Shown here in pieces: positions 8,286-17,542 of a stretch of DNA of 49,732 nucleotides. The notes under the pieces are model-generated. The model was not told the DNA's origin. It saw only the letters and a list, made by a program, of their open reading frames with translations, and did no database searches. This DNA is from Hydrogenophilales bacterium CG_4_10_14_3_um_filter_63_21 (lineage in GTDB: Bacteria; Pseudomonadota; Gammaproteobacteria; Burkholderiales; Thiobacillaceae): positions 1 through 49,732 of the forward strand of contig PFJX01000080.1 in assembly GCA_002784045.1 (NCBI GenBank). Direction: 5' to 3'. The position numbers were made by a program, and so were the translations under genes. Position 1 is the first letter of the stretch. Each line of letters begins with the position of its first letter.

Positions 8286-9743
8286 ATGAAAATCGCCTTC
8301 CGTGCCGATGCTTCCGTCCAGATTGGTGCCGGCCATGTCATGCGCTGCCTGACCCTGGCCGATGCCTTGCGGACATCGGGCGCGCAGACGCACTTCCTCT
8401 GTCGGCGCCTGCCCGGACATTTGGGCGAGTTGATCCACGCGCGCGGCCATGCGCTCGACTGGCTTCCGGATTCGGGTGTGGACGCCGATAACAGCGCGGC
8501 GGCGCTCGCTCAAGGCGCACCCTGGGATTGGCTGGTGGTGGACCACTACGCGCTCGCCGCCGCTTGGGAAACGGCGCAGCGCGGCCGGGCAAACAAAATT
8601 CTGGCCATCGACGACCAGGCGGATCGCCCTCACGACTGCGACCTCCTTCTTGACCAGAACCTGCAAACCGGAAATCGCTATGACGGCCTGCTGCCGGCGA
8701 CCTGCCGCCAGCTCATCGGCCCGCGCCATGCCCTGTTGCGACCGGCGTTCGCGGCGGCGCGCCGCGCGCGACCGCCACGCGACGGACGGGTGGCGCGTTT
8801 GCTGCTGTTTTTCGGCGGCGCCGACGCCGAGGGCGAGACACTGAAGGCGCTGGCCGCGCTCGACCTCCTCGGGCGCCACGAGCTCGACGTCGACGTCGTC
8901 ATCGGTGCCACCAACCCCCATCGTGCCGCCATCGCTGCGGCCTGCGCCGCGCGGCCGCGAACCGCGCTACACCTCCAGGCGGAGAACATGGCTGAACTGA
9001 TGGCGGCCGCCGACCTTTGCCTCGGCGCCGGCGGCGGCGCCTGTTGGGAGCGTTGCTGCGTCGGCCTGCCGGCGCTGGTGGTGGCGACCGCAGCCAATCA
9101 GATCGAGCAATGCCGCGTCCTCGCCGAGGCCGGTGCACTGATCTATCTCGGCGCCGCCGTCGACTGTGATGCCGCGCGCTGGGCGAATGCCCTGGCCTGG
9201 CTTCTCGCGCTGCCGCAGTTGCTGGCGCATCTCTCGCGCCAGGGCTGGAGTCTGGTCGATGGCGAGGGCGCCCGCCGCGTCGCCGGGCATCTGCTGGCGA
9301 CACAACTGACACCGCGCCGCGCCACCACGGCGGACAGCGCGGCCTTGCTCGCCTGGCGCAATCACCCGGATACGCGGCGGCGCTCCTTCGATCCCGCCGA
9401 GATCGCGCCGGCCACGCATGAGCGCTGGTTCGAGGCGGTGCTCGCCGATCCCGACCGGGAATTGCTGATCGTGGAGCGGGCGGGCGCGCCGCTCGGCGTG
9501 CTCCGCTACGACATTGCCGACGGCCGCGCCCTGGTGTCGATCTATCTCGTACCCGGACTCGCCGGCCAGGGCTGGGGCACGCGTCTGCTGCTCGCGGGCG
9601 AAGCCTGGTTGCGCCGGCAGCGTCCCGACGTGCGGGTGCTGGAGGCGGCGATTGCCAGCGCCAACATCGCTTCCAGTCGCGCCTTCCAGGCGGCGGGCTT
9701 CGCGACCGATCACGCGCTTTACAGAAAGGTCCTTCATGACTGA
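8286..9743 (+). CDS. pseG: Fused PseG hydrolase / PseH-like GNAT acetyltransferase
   Basis: The 485-residue bifunctional protein has two parts. Residues 1 to about 335 are PseG, a GT-B fold UDP-sugar hydrolase that releases 2,4-diacetamido-trideoxy-altropyranose from UDP: MKIAFRADASVQIGAGHVMRC at the start, DHYALAAAWE, IDDQADRPHDCDLLLDQN and LGAGGGACWERCCVGLP. From about residue 345 a GNAT domain follows (LLAWRNHPDTRR, YLVPGLAGQGWGTRLL, SRAFQAAGF), which would perform the PseH N-acetylation preceding hydrolysis. Fusing these two steps could channel the intermediate. ATG 8286 gives the usual PseG start. ATG 8265 overlaps the toxin stop and is a plausible alternative. The end overlaps pseI by 8 bases. 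Confidence 0.9.
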   Translation: MKIAFRADASVQIGAGHVMRCLTLADALRTSGAQTHFLCRRLPGHLGELIHARGHALDWLPDSGVDADNSAAALAQGAPWDWLVVDHYALAAAWETAQRGRANKILAIDDQADRPHDCDLLLDQNLQTGNRYDGLLPATCRQLIGPRHALLRPAFAAARRARPPRDGRVARLLLFFGGADAEGETLKALAALDLLGRHELDVDVVIGATNPHRAAIAAACAARPRTALHLQAENMAELMAAADLCLGAGGGACWERCCVGLPALVVATAANQIEQCRVLAEAGALIYLGAAVDCDAARWANALAWLLALPQLLAHLSRQGWSLVDGEGARRVAGHLLATQLTPRRATTADSAALLAWRNHPDTRRRSFDPAEIAPATHERWFEAVLADPDRELLIVERAGAPLGVLRYDIADGRALVSIYLVPGLAGQGWGTRLLLAGEAWLRRQRPDVRVLEAAIASANIASSRAFQAAGFATDHALYRKVLHD

Positions 9744-10782
9744 AATCGAGATCGGCGGTCGGCGCATCTGCCGCGCCCAGCCGCCCTTCCTCATCGCCGA
9801 AATGTCCGGCAACCATAATCAGTCGCTGGAGCGGGCGCTGGAAATCGTCGCGGCGGCGGCGCGCGCGGGCGCCCATGCCCTGAAGATACAGACCTATACC
9901 GCCGACACCATGACGCTGGATATGGATGAAGGTGAATTCCATATCGAACATCCGCTCTGGGGCGGGCAATCGCTGCACCGGCTCTACCAGCAGGCCTACA
10001 CCCCCTGGGAATGGCACCAGCCGATCTTCGAGCGGGCGCGGGAACTGGGCATGTTGGCCTTCTCGACGCCGTTCGACGAAACCGCCGTCGATTTACTGGA
10101 GGCACTGGAGGTTCCCGCCTACAAGATCGCCTCGTTCGAGAACAGCGACCTGCCGCTGATCCGCAAGGTGGCCGCCACCGGCAAGCCGATGATTATTTCC
10201 ACCGGCATGGCAACGGTCGCCGAACTGGACGAGACGGTGCGCGCCGCGCGCAGCGCCGGTTGCCGCGACCTGGTGCTGTTGAAATGCACCAGCACCTACC
10301 CCGCCACGCCGGAGAGCTCCAACCTGCTGACCATCCCGCACTTGCGCGCCTTGTTCGGATGCGAGGTCGGCCTGTCCGACCACACCATGGGCCTGGGCGC
10401 GGCGGTAGCCAGTGTGGCACTGGGCGCGTCGGTGATCGAAAAACACTTCACCCTGCGCCGCGCCGATGGTGGAGTCGATGCCACGTTCTCCCTGGAGCCC
10501 GAGGAGTTCGCGCAACTGCGGGTAGAAAGTGAACGTGCCTGGCAGGCATTGGGCCAGGTGCGCTACGGCCCCAGCGAAGCGGAGAAAAATTCCCTGGTGT
10601 TCCGCCGTTCGCTCTACGTGGTGCGCGACATGCGTGCGGGCGAAGCCTTCAGCCCGGACAATCTGCGCGCCATCCGCCCGGGACTCGGCCTGGCTCCCGG
10701 GCTTTATGACACGCTGCTAGGCAAGCGGGTGGGGCGGGATGTGCGGCGCGGCACGCCGATGTCCTGGGATCTGCTGGGGTAA
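9736..10782 (+). CDS. pseI: Pseudaminic acid synthase
   Basis: The 348-residue enzyme condenses 2,4-diacetamido-trideoxy-altrose with phosphoenolpyruvate to give pseudaminic acid. The NeuB-type TIM barrel (about residues 1-285) contains PPFLIAEMSGNHNQSLERAL, AHALKIQTYTADTMT, FSTPFDETAVDLLE, KIASFE, LLKCTSTYP and GLSDHTMG. A C-terminal SAF/antifreeze-like domain (about 285-345, SLYVVRDMRAGEAF) completes it. YPATPESSNL and SDHTMGLGAA are PseI-like. The ATG at 9736 is inside the end of pseGH (8-base overlap), showing co-translation. It is the last recognised step before CMP activation by PseF. Confidence 0.93.
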   Translation: MTEIEIGGRRICRAQPPFLIAEMSGNHNQSLERALEIVAAAARAGAHALKIQTYTADTMTLDMDEGEFHIEHPLWGGQSLHRLYQQAYTPWEWHQPIFERARELGMLAFSTPFDETAVDLLEALEVPAYKIASFENSDLPLIRKVAATGKPMIISTGMATVAELDETVRAARSAGCRDLVLLKCTSTYPATPESSNLLTIPHLRALFGCEVGLSDHTMGLGAAVASVALGASVIEKHFTLRRADGGVDATFSLEPEEFAQLRVESERAWQALGQVRYGPSEAEKNSLVFRRSLYVVRDMRAGEAFSPDNLRAIRPGLGLAPGLYDTLLGKRVGRDVRRGTPMSWDLLG

Positions 10783-10794
10783 CACGGAAAAGTC

Positions 10795-12039
10795 ATGGAA
10801 AAAGACCTGATCGACTGGAAAACCGATGCCTGGAAGAACCCGGACATGGTTGCGTGGTATCACCAACGCATGGTGGAGAACCGGGGCACTAGCCGGTTAA
10901 AGAATGAAGTCGAGGTCGAGCTATGTTCACGCTATGCGGTCGGCCCCAGATTGCTCGACGTCGGCATCGGCACCGGGCGTGGCTCGCTGCCGCTGGCGAG
11001 GGCCGGGCTGGAGGTGACCGGGGTGGACAGTTCCCAGGCGATGCTGGAGCAGACCCGGAAGCTGGCCGGCGACACCCCCATCCGCTTGCAGCAAGGCGAT
11101 CTGGCGGATCTGGCGTTCCCGGATGGCGAATTCGATACGGTCATGTCGCTCAACGTCCTGGTGCACTTTCCCAACTGGCGGGAAATCCTCGCCGAATGGC
11201 AGCGGGCGGCTCGGCCCGGCGGGCGCATCCTGTTCGACATTCATTCCCAGGACCACGAAGAGGCCGCCTGCGCCGCCAAAGGGCTGCCTCCGCGACCGGA
11301 AGACCCCGGCAACGATTTCGGCGGCTACATGAGCCGGATACGCGCGGCCGACCTGGTCGATGCCGCCAATCATCTCGGCCTGCGCATCGTTGCCGTGGTG
11401 CCTTATGCCGGGGTTTTCGCTGGCGGCAACGCCAATCTCTGGCTGAAAAACAGCCTGGCCGATGGCACCCGTTATGACCGCATCCTTTCCTGGCTGATTT
11501 CCGATCCGGCCTTGCTGGCTTTCGCCTTGTTCCTCGAACAAGATGTCTTCGCCCACCTGACCACGCGGGTGACCGGCCGCATGATGGTGGTGCTCGACAA
11601 TGTTTCCGATGCAGCCGGCAATCTGGCCTGGCTGGAACGGGACGGGCGCCTCAATGCCACCATGGCGCGGGGGATAGACGCCAACCTCGTCGCTCTGCTT
11701 CCCGCCTTCGACCAGGACTGGCGCGAGCGCTTGAATCGGCATCTGGATCACCCACGCAACCGGGTGTTTCTGCACTTCCTGCTTTCCGCCTGGCGCGACT
11801 TTCCCGACCGCATCGACCTCGCTGCGTTTCTCGATGAACGCCATGCCCGCACGCTACTCACCTGGCAATACCAGGATGCGCTCGACCAGGTCGTCAGCGG
11901 CACTTTGCGCAGCCTGGCCGAGCGGCCCGAGGTGGCGGCGATATTCAACCACCATGGCATTTCCCTGGCCGGTGGATTGGAATATGACCTCACCCGTGAA
12001 CTGCTTGCCTTCCTGGCCACTCCGTCGAACCCCGCATGA
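10795..12039 (+). CDS. SAM-dependent methyltransferase with an unrecognised C-terminal half
   Basis: The 414-residue protein has a class I methyltransferase domain at about residues 40-160: LLDVGIGTGRGSLPLA (motif I), GVDSSQAML, GDLADLAFPDGEFD and ARPGGRILFDIHS. The remaining 230 or so residues, rich in Leu, Asp and Arg, match no family I can name. It lies 12 bases after pseI and its stop overlaps the start of the 1584-residue glycosyltransferase by four bases (ATGA), so a role in modifying the flagellar glycan is likely, for example O-methylation of a sugar. The acceptor is unknown. No membrane segment or signal peptide is visible, so it should act in the cytoplasm. Confidence 0.82.
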   Translation: MEKDLIDWKTDAWKNPDMVAWYHQRMVENRGTSRLKNEVEVELCSRYAVGPRLLDVGIGTGRGSLPLARAGLEVTGVDSSQAMLEQTRKLAGDTPIRLQQGDLADLAFPDGEFDTVMSLNVLVHFPNWREILAEWQRAARPGGRILFDIHSQDHEEAACAAKGLPPRPEDPGNDFGGYMSRIRAADLVDAANHLGLRIVAVVPYAGVFAGGNANLWLKNSLADGTRYDRILSWLISDPALLAFALFLEQDVFAHLTTRVTGRMMVVLDNVSDAAGNLAWLERDGRLNATMARGIDANLVALLPAFDQDWRERLNRHLDHPRNRVFLHFLLSAWRDFPDRIDLAAFLDERHARTLLTWQYQDALDQVVSGTLRSLAERPEVAAIFNHHGISLAGGLEYDLTRELLAFLATPSNPA

Positions 12040-15000
12040 AACAGACCGCCCTGATCTCCCTGCTCTGGGACAAGAACATCGAGGTTTTGCGCCTTTATCT
12101 GGAGCAGCGGCCGCGTGTTGTGCTGACGCTGTCCTGCGGCTGCTCGGATGAATTGCGCGGCATCGTGGAAGGTGCGGGCAGCAGTCTGCAACCACTGGAA
12201 TACCTTTTGTCGGTGGAACGCCGTGCGGCCATTGCGGAAGCGGCGGCGGCCAAGGTCGCCCAGTTCGCCGAGGTGCAACATGGCCCCGCCTGGCGGAATT
12301 TTTGCGAACAGCTCGGCTTCGAGGAGCAAGGCTTCAATGCGGTATTGGGCAAGGAACTGGCGGCGCGTCTGGAACGGGGCATGGTCATGGTGGAAGCGCT
12401 GGACCGGGCCGAGGCGGCATTCGACGTCGAACTGCTGGCCACCAATGAAGACTTGCAGCCGCTTTTCCGCATGGCAGTCGAATGGGCGCGCGAGCGCCAT
12501 GTACCCAGTTTGCACCTGGCGCATGGCCTGGCCCTGGCCACGCCCTATACCGTCCATGCCGCGCTTCACGCCGACCGCCTGGCGGTGTTCGGCGAGCGCG
12601 GCGGCGAGGGCTACCGTGATATCGGCATCGCCGCGGAACGCATGACCATTACCGGCAATCCCGCCTGGGATAGCTATGCCGACCTGAAGCTGGAAAAGCA
12701 GCGCGTGCGTGAGGTCATTTACGAGAAATACCATTTGCATCCAAACGCTCCCCTGCTGGTGTTCGGCACCACCTGGGCGGCATTTCTCAATGCCGCTTCC
12801 TATGCGGGCATCTACGAGGAAACCCTATCGACTTTCCTGTTCGCCTGCCGCGCGCTGATCGAGGCGGGGCAGTCCATCAACATCGTCATCAAGGATCGGC
12901 CATCCAACGCGGCTTATGGGCGGGAAGCCGTCAACCGACTGGCGGCCGAAGCGGGACTGGCCGCCGGGGATTACGTCTATACCCATGAAGACACCAGCCT
13001 GTTGGTGACGGCCGCTGACATCCTGGTGTCGGTGGACTCCAATTTGTCCGTGGAAGCCATGCTGGCCGGCACGCCTGCGATCAACCTGATGAACGAACTG
13101 GGGCTACGCATGGGGCCCAGTTTTGATGCCGAATCCGGCATTCTCGAAGCGACGCCGGCTGATTTGACTACTTTGCTCGACCTGGTTCTCTCCGACGCTG
13201 AATTGCGTACTGGCCTCCTTGAACTCATGTCACTCAAGGCGAAGTACTACAACCTTGGCGTGGACGGTTCCGCCGCTGCGCGGGTGGCGAAACTCATGGC
13301 CGAGATGGCGCGCCGCTTCGAGTCGCCAGCGGCGCGTCCGCCAGGCGGCTATGTCTGGGAGCAACTCTCGCAACCGGAAGACGCCGCGTTGAAAGGGGCC
13401 TACCACGACCACGCGCGCAAGGAACTGCTTGCCTTGCTGGAGCGGCCACCGCGTCGGGTGCTGGATGTCGGCTGCGCCACCGGCGCCACCGGAGAACTGC
13501 TCAAGGCGGCCTGGCCCGATGCCCATGTCACCGGCATCGAACTCAACCGCGCGGCGGCTGCGCGCGCTGTCGGGCGGATCGATCAGGTGATCGGCGGGAA
13601 GCTGGAGAACATCGACTTCGCCGCCGAGGGCATCGCGCCAGGTTCCATCGACACCGTGATCCTGGCCGACGTGCTGGAGCATTTGTATGACCCCTGGGAT
13701 GCCCTGCTGCGCATTCGCCCGCTGCTCAGCGAAGATGCCCAGGTCCTGGTCAGCCTGCCCAACGCGCGCAACCTGTGGCTGCTCAACGAACTGGCAAGTG
13801 GTCGTTTTCCCTATGCCGCCGAGGGCCTGACGGACATCACCCACATCCGCTGGTTTACCCGCGCGGAGATGGAAAAAATGCTGCGCGAAACCGGCTATCG
13901 CGTGGTGAAGAGCGCTCGCACGCCGACGGCCGGCTTGCAGGATCTGACCCGGCCGGCCGGCAGCAGCACGGTGGAAACCGAGAAGATCGTGCTCAAGGAT
14001 GTGAGCGACGAGGAATTTGAAGACCTCAAGGCGCTGCAGATCATGTTCCTGGCCCGGCCGCTCAAGGAGGGCGAGGCGGCGCAGACGCCCCCGCAGAATT
14101 TCTACCACCTCTGGCAGTTGGGCCACTCCTACCTGAAACGCGATGCGTTGTGGATCGCGGAGCGCATGGAAGCCTTGTCGCACCGCCCGGCCTTCCACCT
14201 CGCGGTGATCGTCCCGATGGGAGGCGAGGCCCGCCTGGCCAACAACCTCAAGGCGCTGGGCCACCAGTTCTATCCGCACTGGAAGCTCACTGTCGTGGCC
14301 AGCGAGCCAGCACATCCGGCGCTCTTGGACAGCGCCAACATCGCCTGGATTCAGGCGCCCGCCGAGCAGCATCTGGCGGCGGCCAATCGTGCCCTCCTGG
14401 AAATCGAAGCGGATTGGGTGGGCATGTGGGAGGCCGGCGACAAGTTGGCGCCACACGCCTTGTTCGCCTGCGCGGACAAGGCCGCGCGCCATCCGGCATT
14501 TCAGGTGCTGTATAGCGACGAAGACCGGGTGGATGGCGAAGACGCGCATTCCACGCCTTTCTTCAAGACCGATTTCAATCTGGAAATGCTGCGCGCGGTG
14601 CCCTTCGTGGTGGGCGGCCTGTTGTTGCTGCGGCACGATCTGTTCACCGAGTTGAACGGCTACGCTTTGGCAATGGAAGGGGTGGAAGCCTTCGATCTCA
14701 CCCTGCGTGCCTGGGAGAAGGTGAATCATGCCGGCATCGGCCACCTTGCCGATGTGCTCTACCACCGCCACGCCGAGGGCGGCCATAGCCAGGTGGATGC
14801 CGAGACGGTGGCGGCGCGCCACCGCCGCGCCCTGGAGTCGCATCTGCAACGCCTTGGCATCGCCGCGCGGCTGGAGGAGGGGCTGCTGCCCGGCACCTTG
14901 CATGTGCGCTACCCGGTGAGCGGCGATCCGCTGGTCTCCATCCTCGTCCCGACGAAAAACCAGGTCGAACTGTTGAAACGCTGCCTGACCTCGTTGATCG

Positions 15001-16790
15001 AGGGCACCGGCTACGCCAACTGCGAAATCCTGGTGCTCGACAACGGCAGCGATGAGCCCGCGGCGGTGGCCTACCTGAACGAACTGAAGGCGCTCGCTTC
15101 ACCGCGCCTCAAGGTGCTGGACTGCGCCGGCCCATTCAATTTCTCCGCCATCAACAACCGCGGCGCGCGCGAGGCGACGGGCGAATATCTGGTGCTGCTC
15201 AACAACGACACCGCCGTGCTGCATGAGGACTGGCTGGAAGAAATGCTGGGCATCGCGCAGCAAGCGGATATCGGCGCGGTGGGCGCCAAGTTGTTCTATC
15301 CAGACGGCCGGATTCAACATGCCGGGGTGATTCTCGGTATGAACGACGCGCCGGCGGACCATCCCTTCATTGGCCAGGCCGCCGAGCAAGACGGCTACTT
15401 CGGCCGCCTCAAGCTCGCCCAGGAATACTCCGCTGTCACCGCCGCCTGTCTGCTGGTCAGGCGCGCACTGTATCTGGAACTGGGCGGCCTCGATGAACAG
15501 CGCTTCCAGGTTTCTTACAACGACGTCGACTTCTGCCAGCGTCTGTGCCATCAGGGTTACCGCAACGTATTCACTCCCCACGCCCACCTGCTGCATGAGG
15601 GTTCCGTGAGCCAGACCGGCGAGGTGGAAGCGCGCGCGCGGGATGCGAAGGCGGCGCGATTCGCGGCAGAGCAGGATCGCTTCTATGACGCCTGGCGCCA
15701 TGACGTCGCCTTCGATCCGGCGTTCAACCGCAATCTCTCCACCCATGGCCGTGATTTCCTCATCGAAATCGCCCCGGCCCTGGCCTGGGACCCGGAGTGG
15801 CGGCCGCGCCCGCGCGTCCTCGCCCATCCCGCCGACCGCTTCGGCTGTGGCGAATACCGCGTCATCGCCCCCATGCGCGCGCTCAACGACGCCGGCCGCA
15901 TCATGGGCTGGGATACCGGCAACTACTTGACGCCCCCGGAACTGTTTCGCATGGAGCCCGATGCCATCCTGCTGCAACGCCAGGTGGACCCGCACCAGAT
16001 CGAACTGGTTGAGCGCTATATCCGCCACAGCAAGGCTTTCCGCGTCTACGAGATCGACGATCTGATCACCAATATCCCGATCCGCAGCATTCGCAAGAAG
16101 CATTTCGTCGAGCAAAAAGACCTGCACAAGCGCTTTCGCAAAGGCATCGCGATGTGCGACCGCCTTATCGTCTCCACCGACTACCTGGCTGAGCAGTACC
16201 AGAGCTACACCGATGACATCGTCGTGGTGCAGAACTACGTCGAACGCGCGCGCTGGGGCGAGTTGCAGCCTGAGCGCCGTCAGCGCGAGAAGGCCCGCGT
16301 CGGCTGGGCCGGCAGCGTCACCCACGATGGCGATCTGGCGGTTATTTTTGACGTGGTCAAGGCCACGGCCAAAGAGGTGGATTGGGTCTTCTTCGGTATG
16401 TGTCCGGATGAAATCCGGCCTTTTGTCGCGGAATCCCATCCCGGCGTGGGGCTGGAAGCTTACCCGGCCAAACTCGCCAGCCTCGACCTCGACCTGGCGG
16501 TCGCCCCGCTGGAGGACGTGCCGTTCAACCACGGCAAGAGCCATTTACGCCTGCTCGAATACGGCGTGCTCGGCTACCCGGTGATCTGCACCGATCTCAC
16601 GCCTTATCGCGGTGTGTATCCAGTGACCCGCGTGACCAATCGCTTCAAGGACTGGGTGGAAGCCATCCGCAGCCAAGTCGCCGACCGCGGCCAACTGGCG
16701 CGACGCGGCGATGTGCTACGTGATTACATCAACGCCCACTGGATATTGGAAGACCATCTGGATGAGTGGGAAAAGGCATGGCTACCTTGA
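12036..16790 (+). CDS. Multidomain glycosyltransferase/methyltransferase megaprotein
   Basis: The single 1584-residue frame holds five recognisable regions. Residues about 1-430 look like a GT-B type transferase (HLAHGLALATPY, ITGNPAWDSY, LVFGTTW, VSVDSNLSVEAMLAGTP). About 460-640 is a class I methyltransferase (RRVLDVGCATGATGELL, DVLEHLYDPWDAL). About 690-930 is a degenerate GT2 domain (LYSDEDRVD). About 960-1230 is a complete GT2 domain (SILVPTKNQVELLKRCL, LVLDNGSDEP, LNNDTAVLHEDWLEEM). About 1255-1580 is a GT4-like domain (FGCGEYR, VGWAGSVTHDGDL, NHGKSHLRLLEYGVLG). It should assemble a sugar chain on flagellin or on a surface polymer. Location after pseI favours flagellin. No Maf-type transferase is present in this window, so this protein may replace it. 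No frameshift is visible. Confidence 0.85.
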   Translation: MKQTALISLLWDKNIEVLRLYLEQRPRVVLTLSCGCSDELRGIVEGAGSSLQPLEYLLSVERRAAIAEAAAAKVAQFAEVQHGPAWRNFCEQLGFEEQGFNAVLGKELAARLERGMVMVEALDRAEAAFDVELLATNEDLQPLFRMAVEWARERHVPSLHLAHGLALATPYTVHAALHADRLAVFGERGGEGYRDIGIAAERMTITGNPAWDSYADLKLEKQRVREVIYEKYHLHPNAPLLVFGTTWAAFLNAASYAGIYEETLSTFLFACRALIEAGQSINIVIKDRPSNAAYGREAVNRLAAEAGLAAGDYVYTHEDTSLLVTAADILVSVDSNLSVEAMLAGTPAINLMNELGLRMGPSFDAESGILEATPADLTTLLDLVLSDAELRTGLLELMSLKAKYYNLGVDGSAAARVAKLMAEMARRFESPAARPPGGYVWEQLSQPEDAALKGAYHDHARKELLALLERPPRRVLDVGCATGATGELLKAAWPDAHVTGIELNRAAAARAVGRIDQVIGGKLENIDFAAEGIAPGSIDTVILADVLEHLYDPWDALLRIRPLLSEDAQVLVSLPNARNLWLLNELASGRFPYAAEGLTDITHIRWFTRAEMEKMLRETGYRVVKSARTPTAGLQDLTRPAGSSTVETEKIVLKDVSDEEFEDLKALQIMFLARPLKEGEAAQTPPQNFYHLWQLGHSYLKRDALWIAERMEALSHRPAFHLAVIVPMGGEARLANNLKALGHQFYPHWKLTVVASEPAHPALLDSANIAWIQAPAEQHLAAANRALLEIEADWVGMWEAGDKLAPHALFACADKAARHPAFQVLYSDEDRVDGEDAHSTPFFKTDFNLEMLRAVPFVVGGLLLLRHDLFTELNGYALAMEGVEAFDLTLRAWEKVNHAGIGHLADVLYHRHAEGGHSQVDAETVAARHRRALESHLQRLGIAARLEEGLLPGTLHVRYPVSGDPLVSILVPTKNQVELLKRCLTSLIEGTGYANCEILVLDNGSDEPAAVAYLNELKALASPRLKVLDCAGPFNFSAINNRGAREATGEYLVLLNNDTAVLHEDWLEEMLGIAQQADIGAVGAKLFYPDGRIQHAGVILGMNDAPADHPFIGQAAEQDGYFGRLKLAQEYSAVTAACLLVRRALYLELGGLDEQRFQVSYNDVDFCQRLCHQGYRNVFTPHAHLLHEGSVSQTGEVEARARDAKAARFAAEQDRFYDAWRHDVAFDPAFNRNLSTHGRDFLIEIAPALAWDPEWRPRPRVLAHPADRFGCGEYRVIAPMRALNDAGRIMGWDTGNYLTPPELFRMEPDAILLQRQVDPHQIELVERYIRHSKAFRVYEIDDLITNIPIRSIRKKHFVEQKDLHKRFRKGIAMCDRLIVSTDYLAEQYQSYTDDIVVVQNYVERARWGELQPERRQREKARVGWAGSVTHDGDLAVIFDVVKATAKEVDWVFFGMCPDEIRPFVAESHPGVGLEAYPAKLASLDLDLAVAPLEDVPFNHGKSHLRLLEYGVLGYPVICTDLTPYRGVYPVTRVTNRFKDWVEAIRSQVADRGQLARRGDVLRDYINAHWILEDHLDEWEKAWLP

Positions 16791-16897
16791 GCGAGTGCTT
16801 AACGTGAAACAACCGCCACGCCTACGGCGGGTTTCTTGTCTGAGCTCGACACCGCACCGCGAATGTGCGCGCGATCCGGTGGCGGATGTGGATCCGA

Positions 16898-17079
16898 TGA
16901 ATATCAATGTGCGCATCGACGATCACTCGGCGGTGCCGTTGGAACACTGGCAGGAACAGCTCAAACGGCAGCGCCGGAAACGTGAGCCACGCCCCGTGCA
17001 ACCCGAACCTCCTGCCAAGCCCGAAAAACGGCCGCCGGAAGGCTCGATCGACGAGTACGCCGCGCCGTTTCCCTGGTAG
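16898..17079 (+). CDS. Small basic/proline-rich ORF of unknown function
   Basis: From ATG 16898 the frame encodes 60 residues: MNINVRIDDHSAVPLEHWQE, then a strongly basic run (KRQRRKR), then a proline/glutamate-rich tail ending EEYAAPFPW-like (the exact end is EYAAPFPW). The frame is open further upstream and a GTG at 16804 could add 31 residues, but neither start has a convincing ribosome binding site. It lies between the megaprotein and the DUF2802-fliK genes. I do not recognise the family, and the coding call rests on the open frame and non-random composition only. A small hairpin (GCCCGC-TT-GCGGGC) follows just after the stop. Confidence 0.4.
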
Positions 17080-17101
17080 GAGGCCCGCTTGCGGGCTGAA
17101 C

Positions 17102-17129
17102 TAAAGGAAACCCGGCTTCGCGCCGTTAT
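17102..17129 (+). promoter_or_regulatory. Candidate sigma-28 type promoter before the fliK cluster
   Basis: TAAAGGAA (17102-17109) keeps the TAAAG core of the FliA -35 box. GCCGTTAT (17122-17129) matches the -10 consensus GCCGATAA at 6 of 8 positions, with a 12-base spacer, one longer than ideal. It lies about 45 bases before the DUF2802 gene. This is weaker than the flagellin promoter at 1934. Confidence 0.35.
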
Positions 17130-17173
17130 ATCCCTCATTCCCCATTACCCCTTGCGCGCGAAACCTTGCCCCC

Positions 17174-17542
17174 ATGTTGGAAAACCTCACCTTTAGCGGC
17201 CGTGAACTGCTCATTTTCGTGATCCTCGCCGTGGTCTTCGCCACGGTCGTTTATCTATTGGAGACGCTGCTGTTCTCACGCCGCCGCAAGCCAGCCGCCA
17301 CGCCGCAACTGGATGAGCACCTCGAAGCCTTGCGGGGCGAACTGGCCGCTCTCGAAGCGCGGGTGGAAAACCTGGAAGCGAAGCCGCCGCTGGAATCCGC
17401 GCTCGACACCCAGGCCACCACTCTGGCTTCCGCCATGCGCCTGGCGCGGGAAGGAGCCTCGGCGCAGGAACTGGCCGTGCGCCTGGGCATTTCCCGCAGC
17501 GAAGCCGAACTGATCATCGCCTTGCAGCGCGCTGATTCATGA
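17174..17542 (+). CDS. DUF2802 membrane-anchored flagellar-associated protein
   Basis: The 122-residue protein has one N-terminal membrane segment (about residues 12-32, LLIFVILAVVFATVVYLLE), a coiled-coil stretch (LDEHLEALRGELAALEARVENLE) and a C-terminal helix-turn-helix-like block (AREGASAQELAVRLGISRSEAELI) typical of DUF2802. Such genes are commonly found beside fliK in beta- and gammaproteobacteria, but a biochemical function is not known to me. It overlaps fliK by four bases (ATGA at 17539-17542), so translation is coupled. The topology predicts a cytoplasmic C-terminal domain. Confidence 0.8.
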   Translation: MLENLTFSGRELLIFVILAVVFATVVYLLETLLFSRRRKPAATPQLDEHLEALRGELAALEARVENLEAKPPLESALDTQATTLASAMRLAREGASAQELAVRLGISRSEAELIIALQRADS

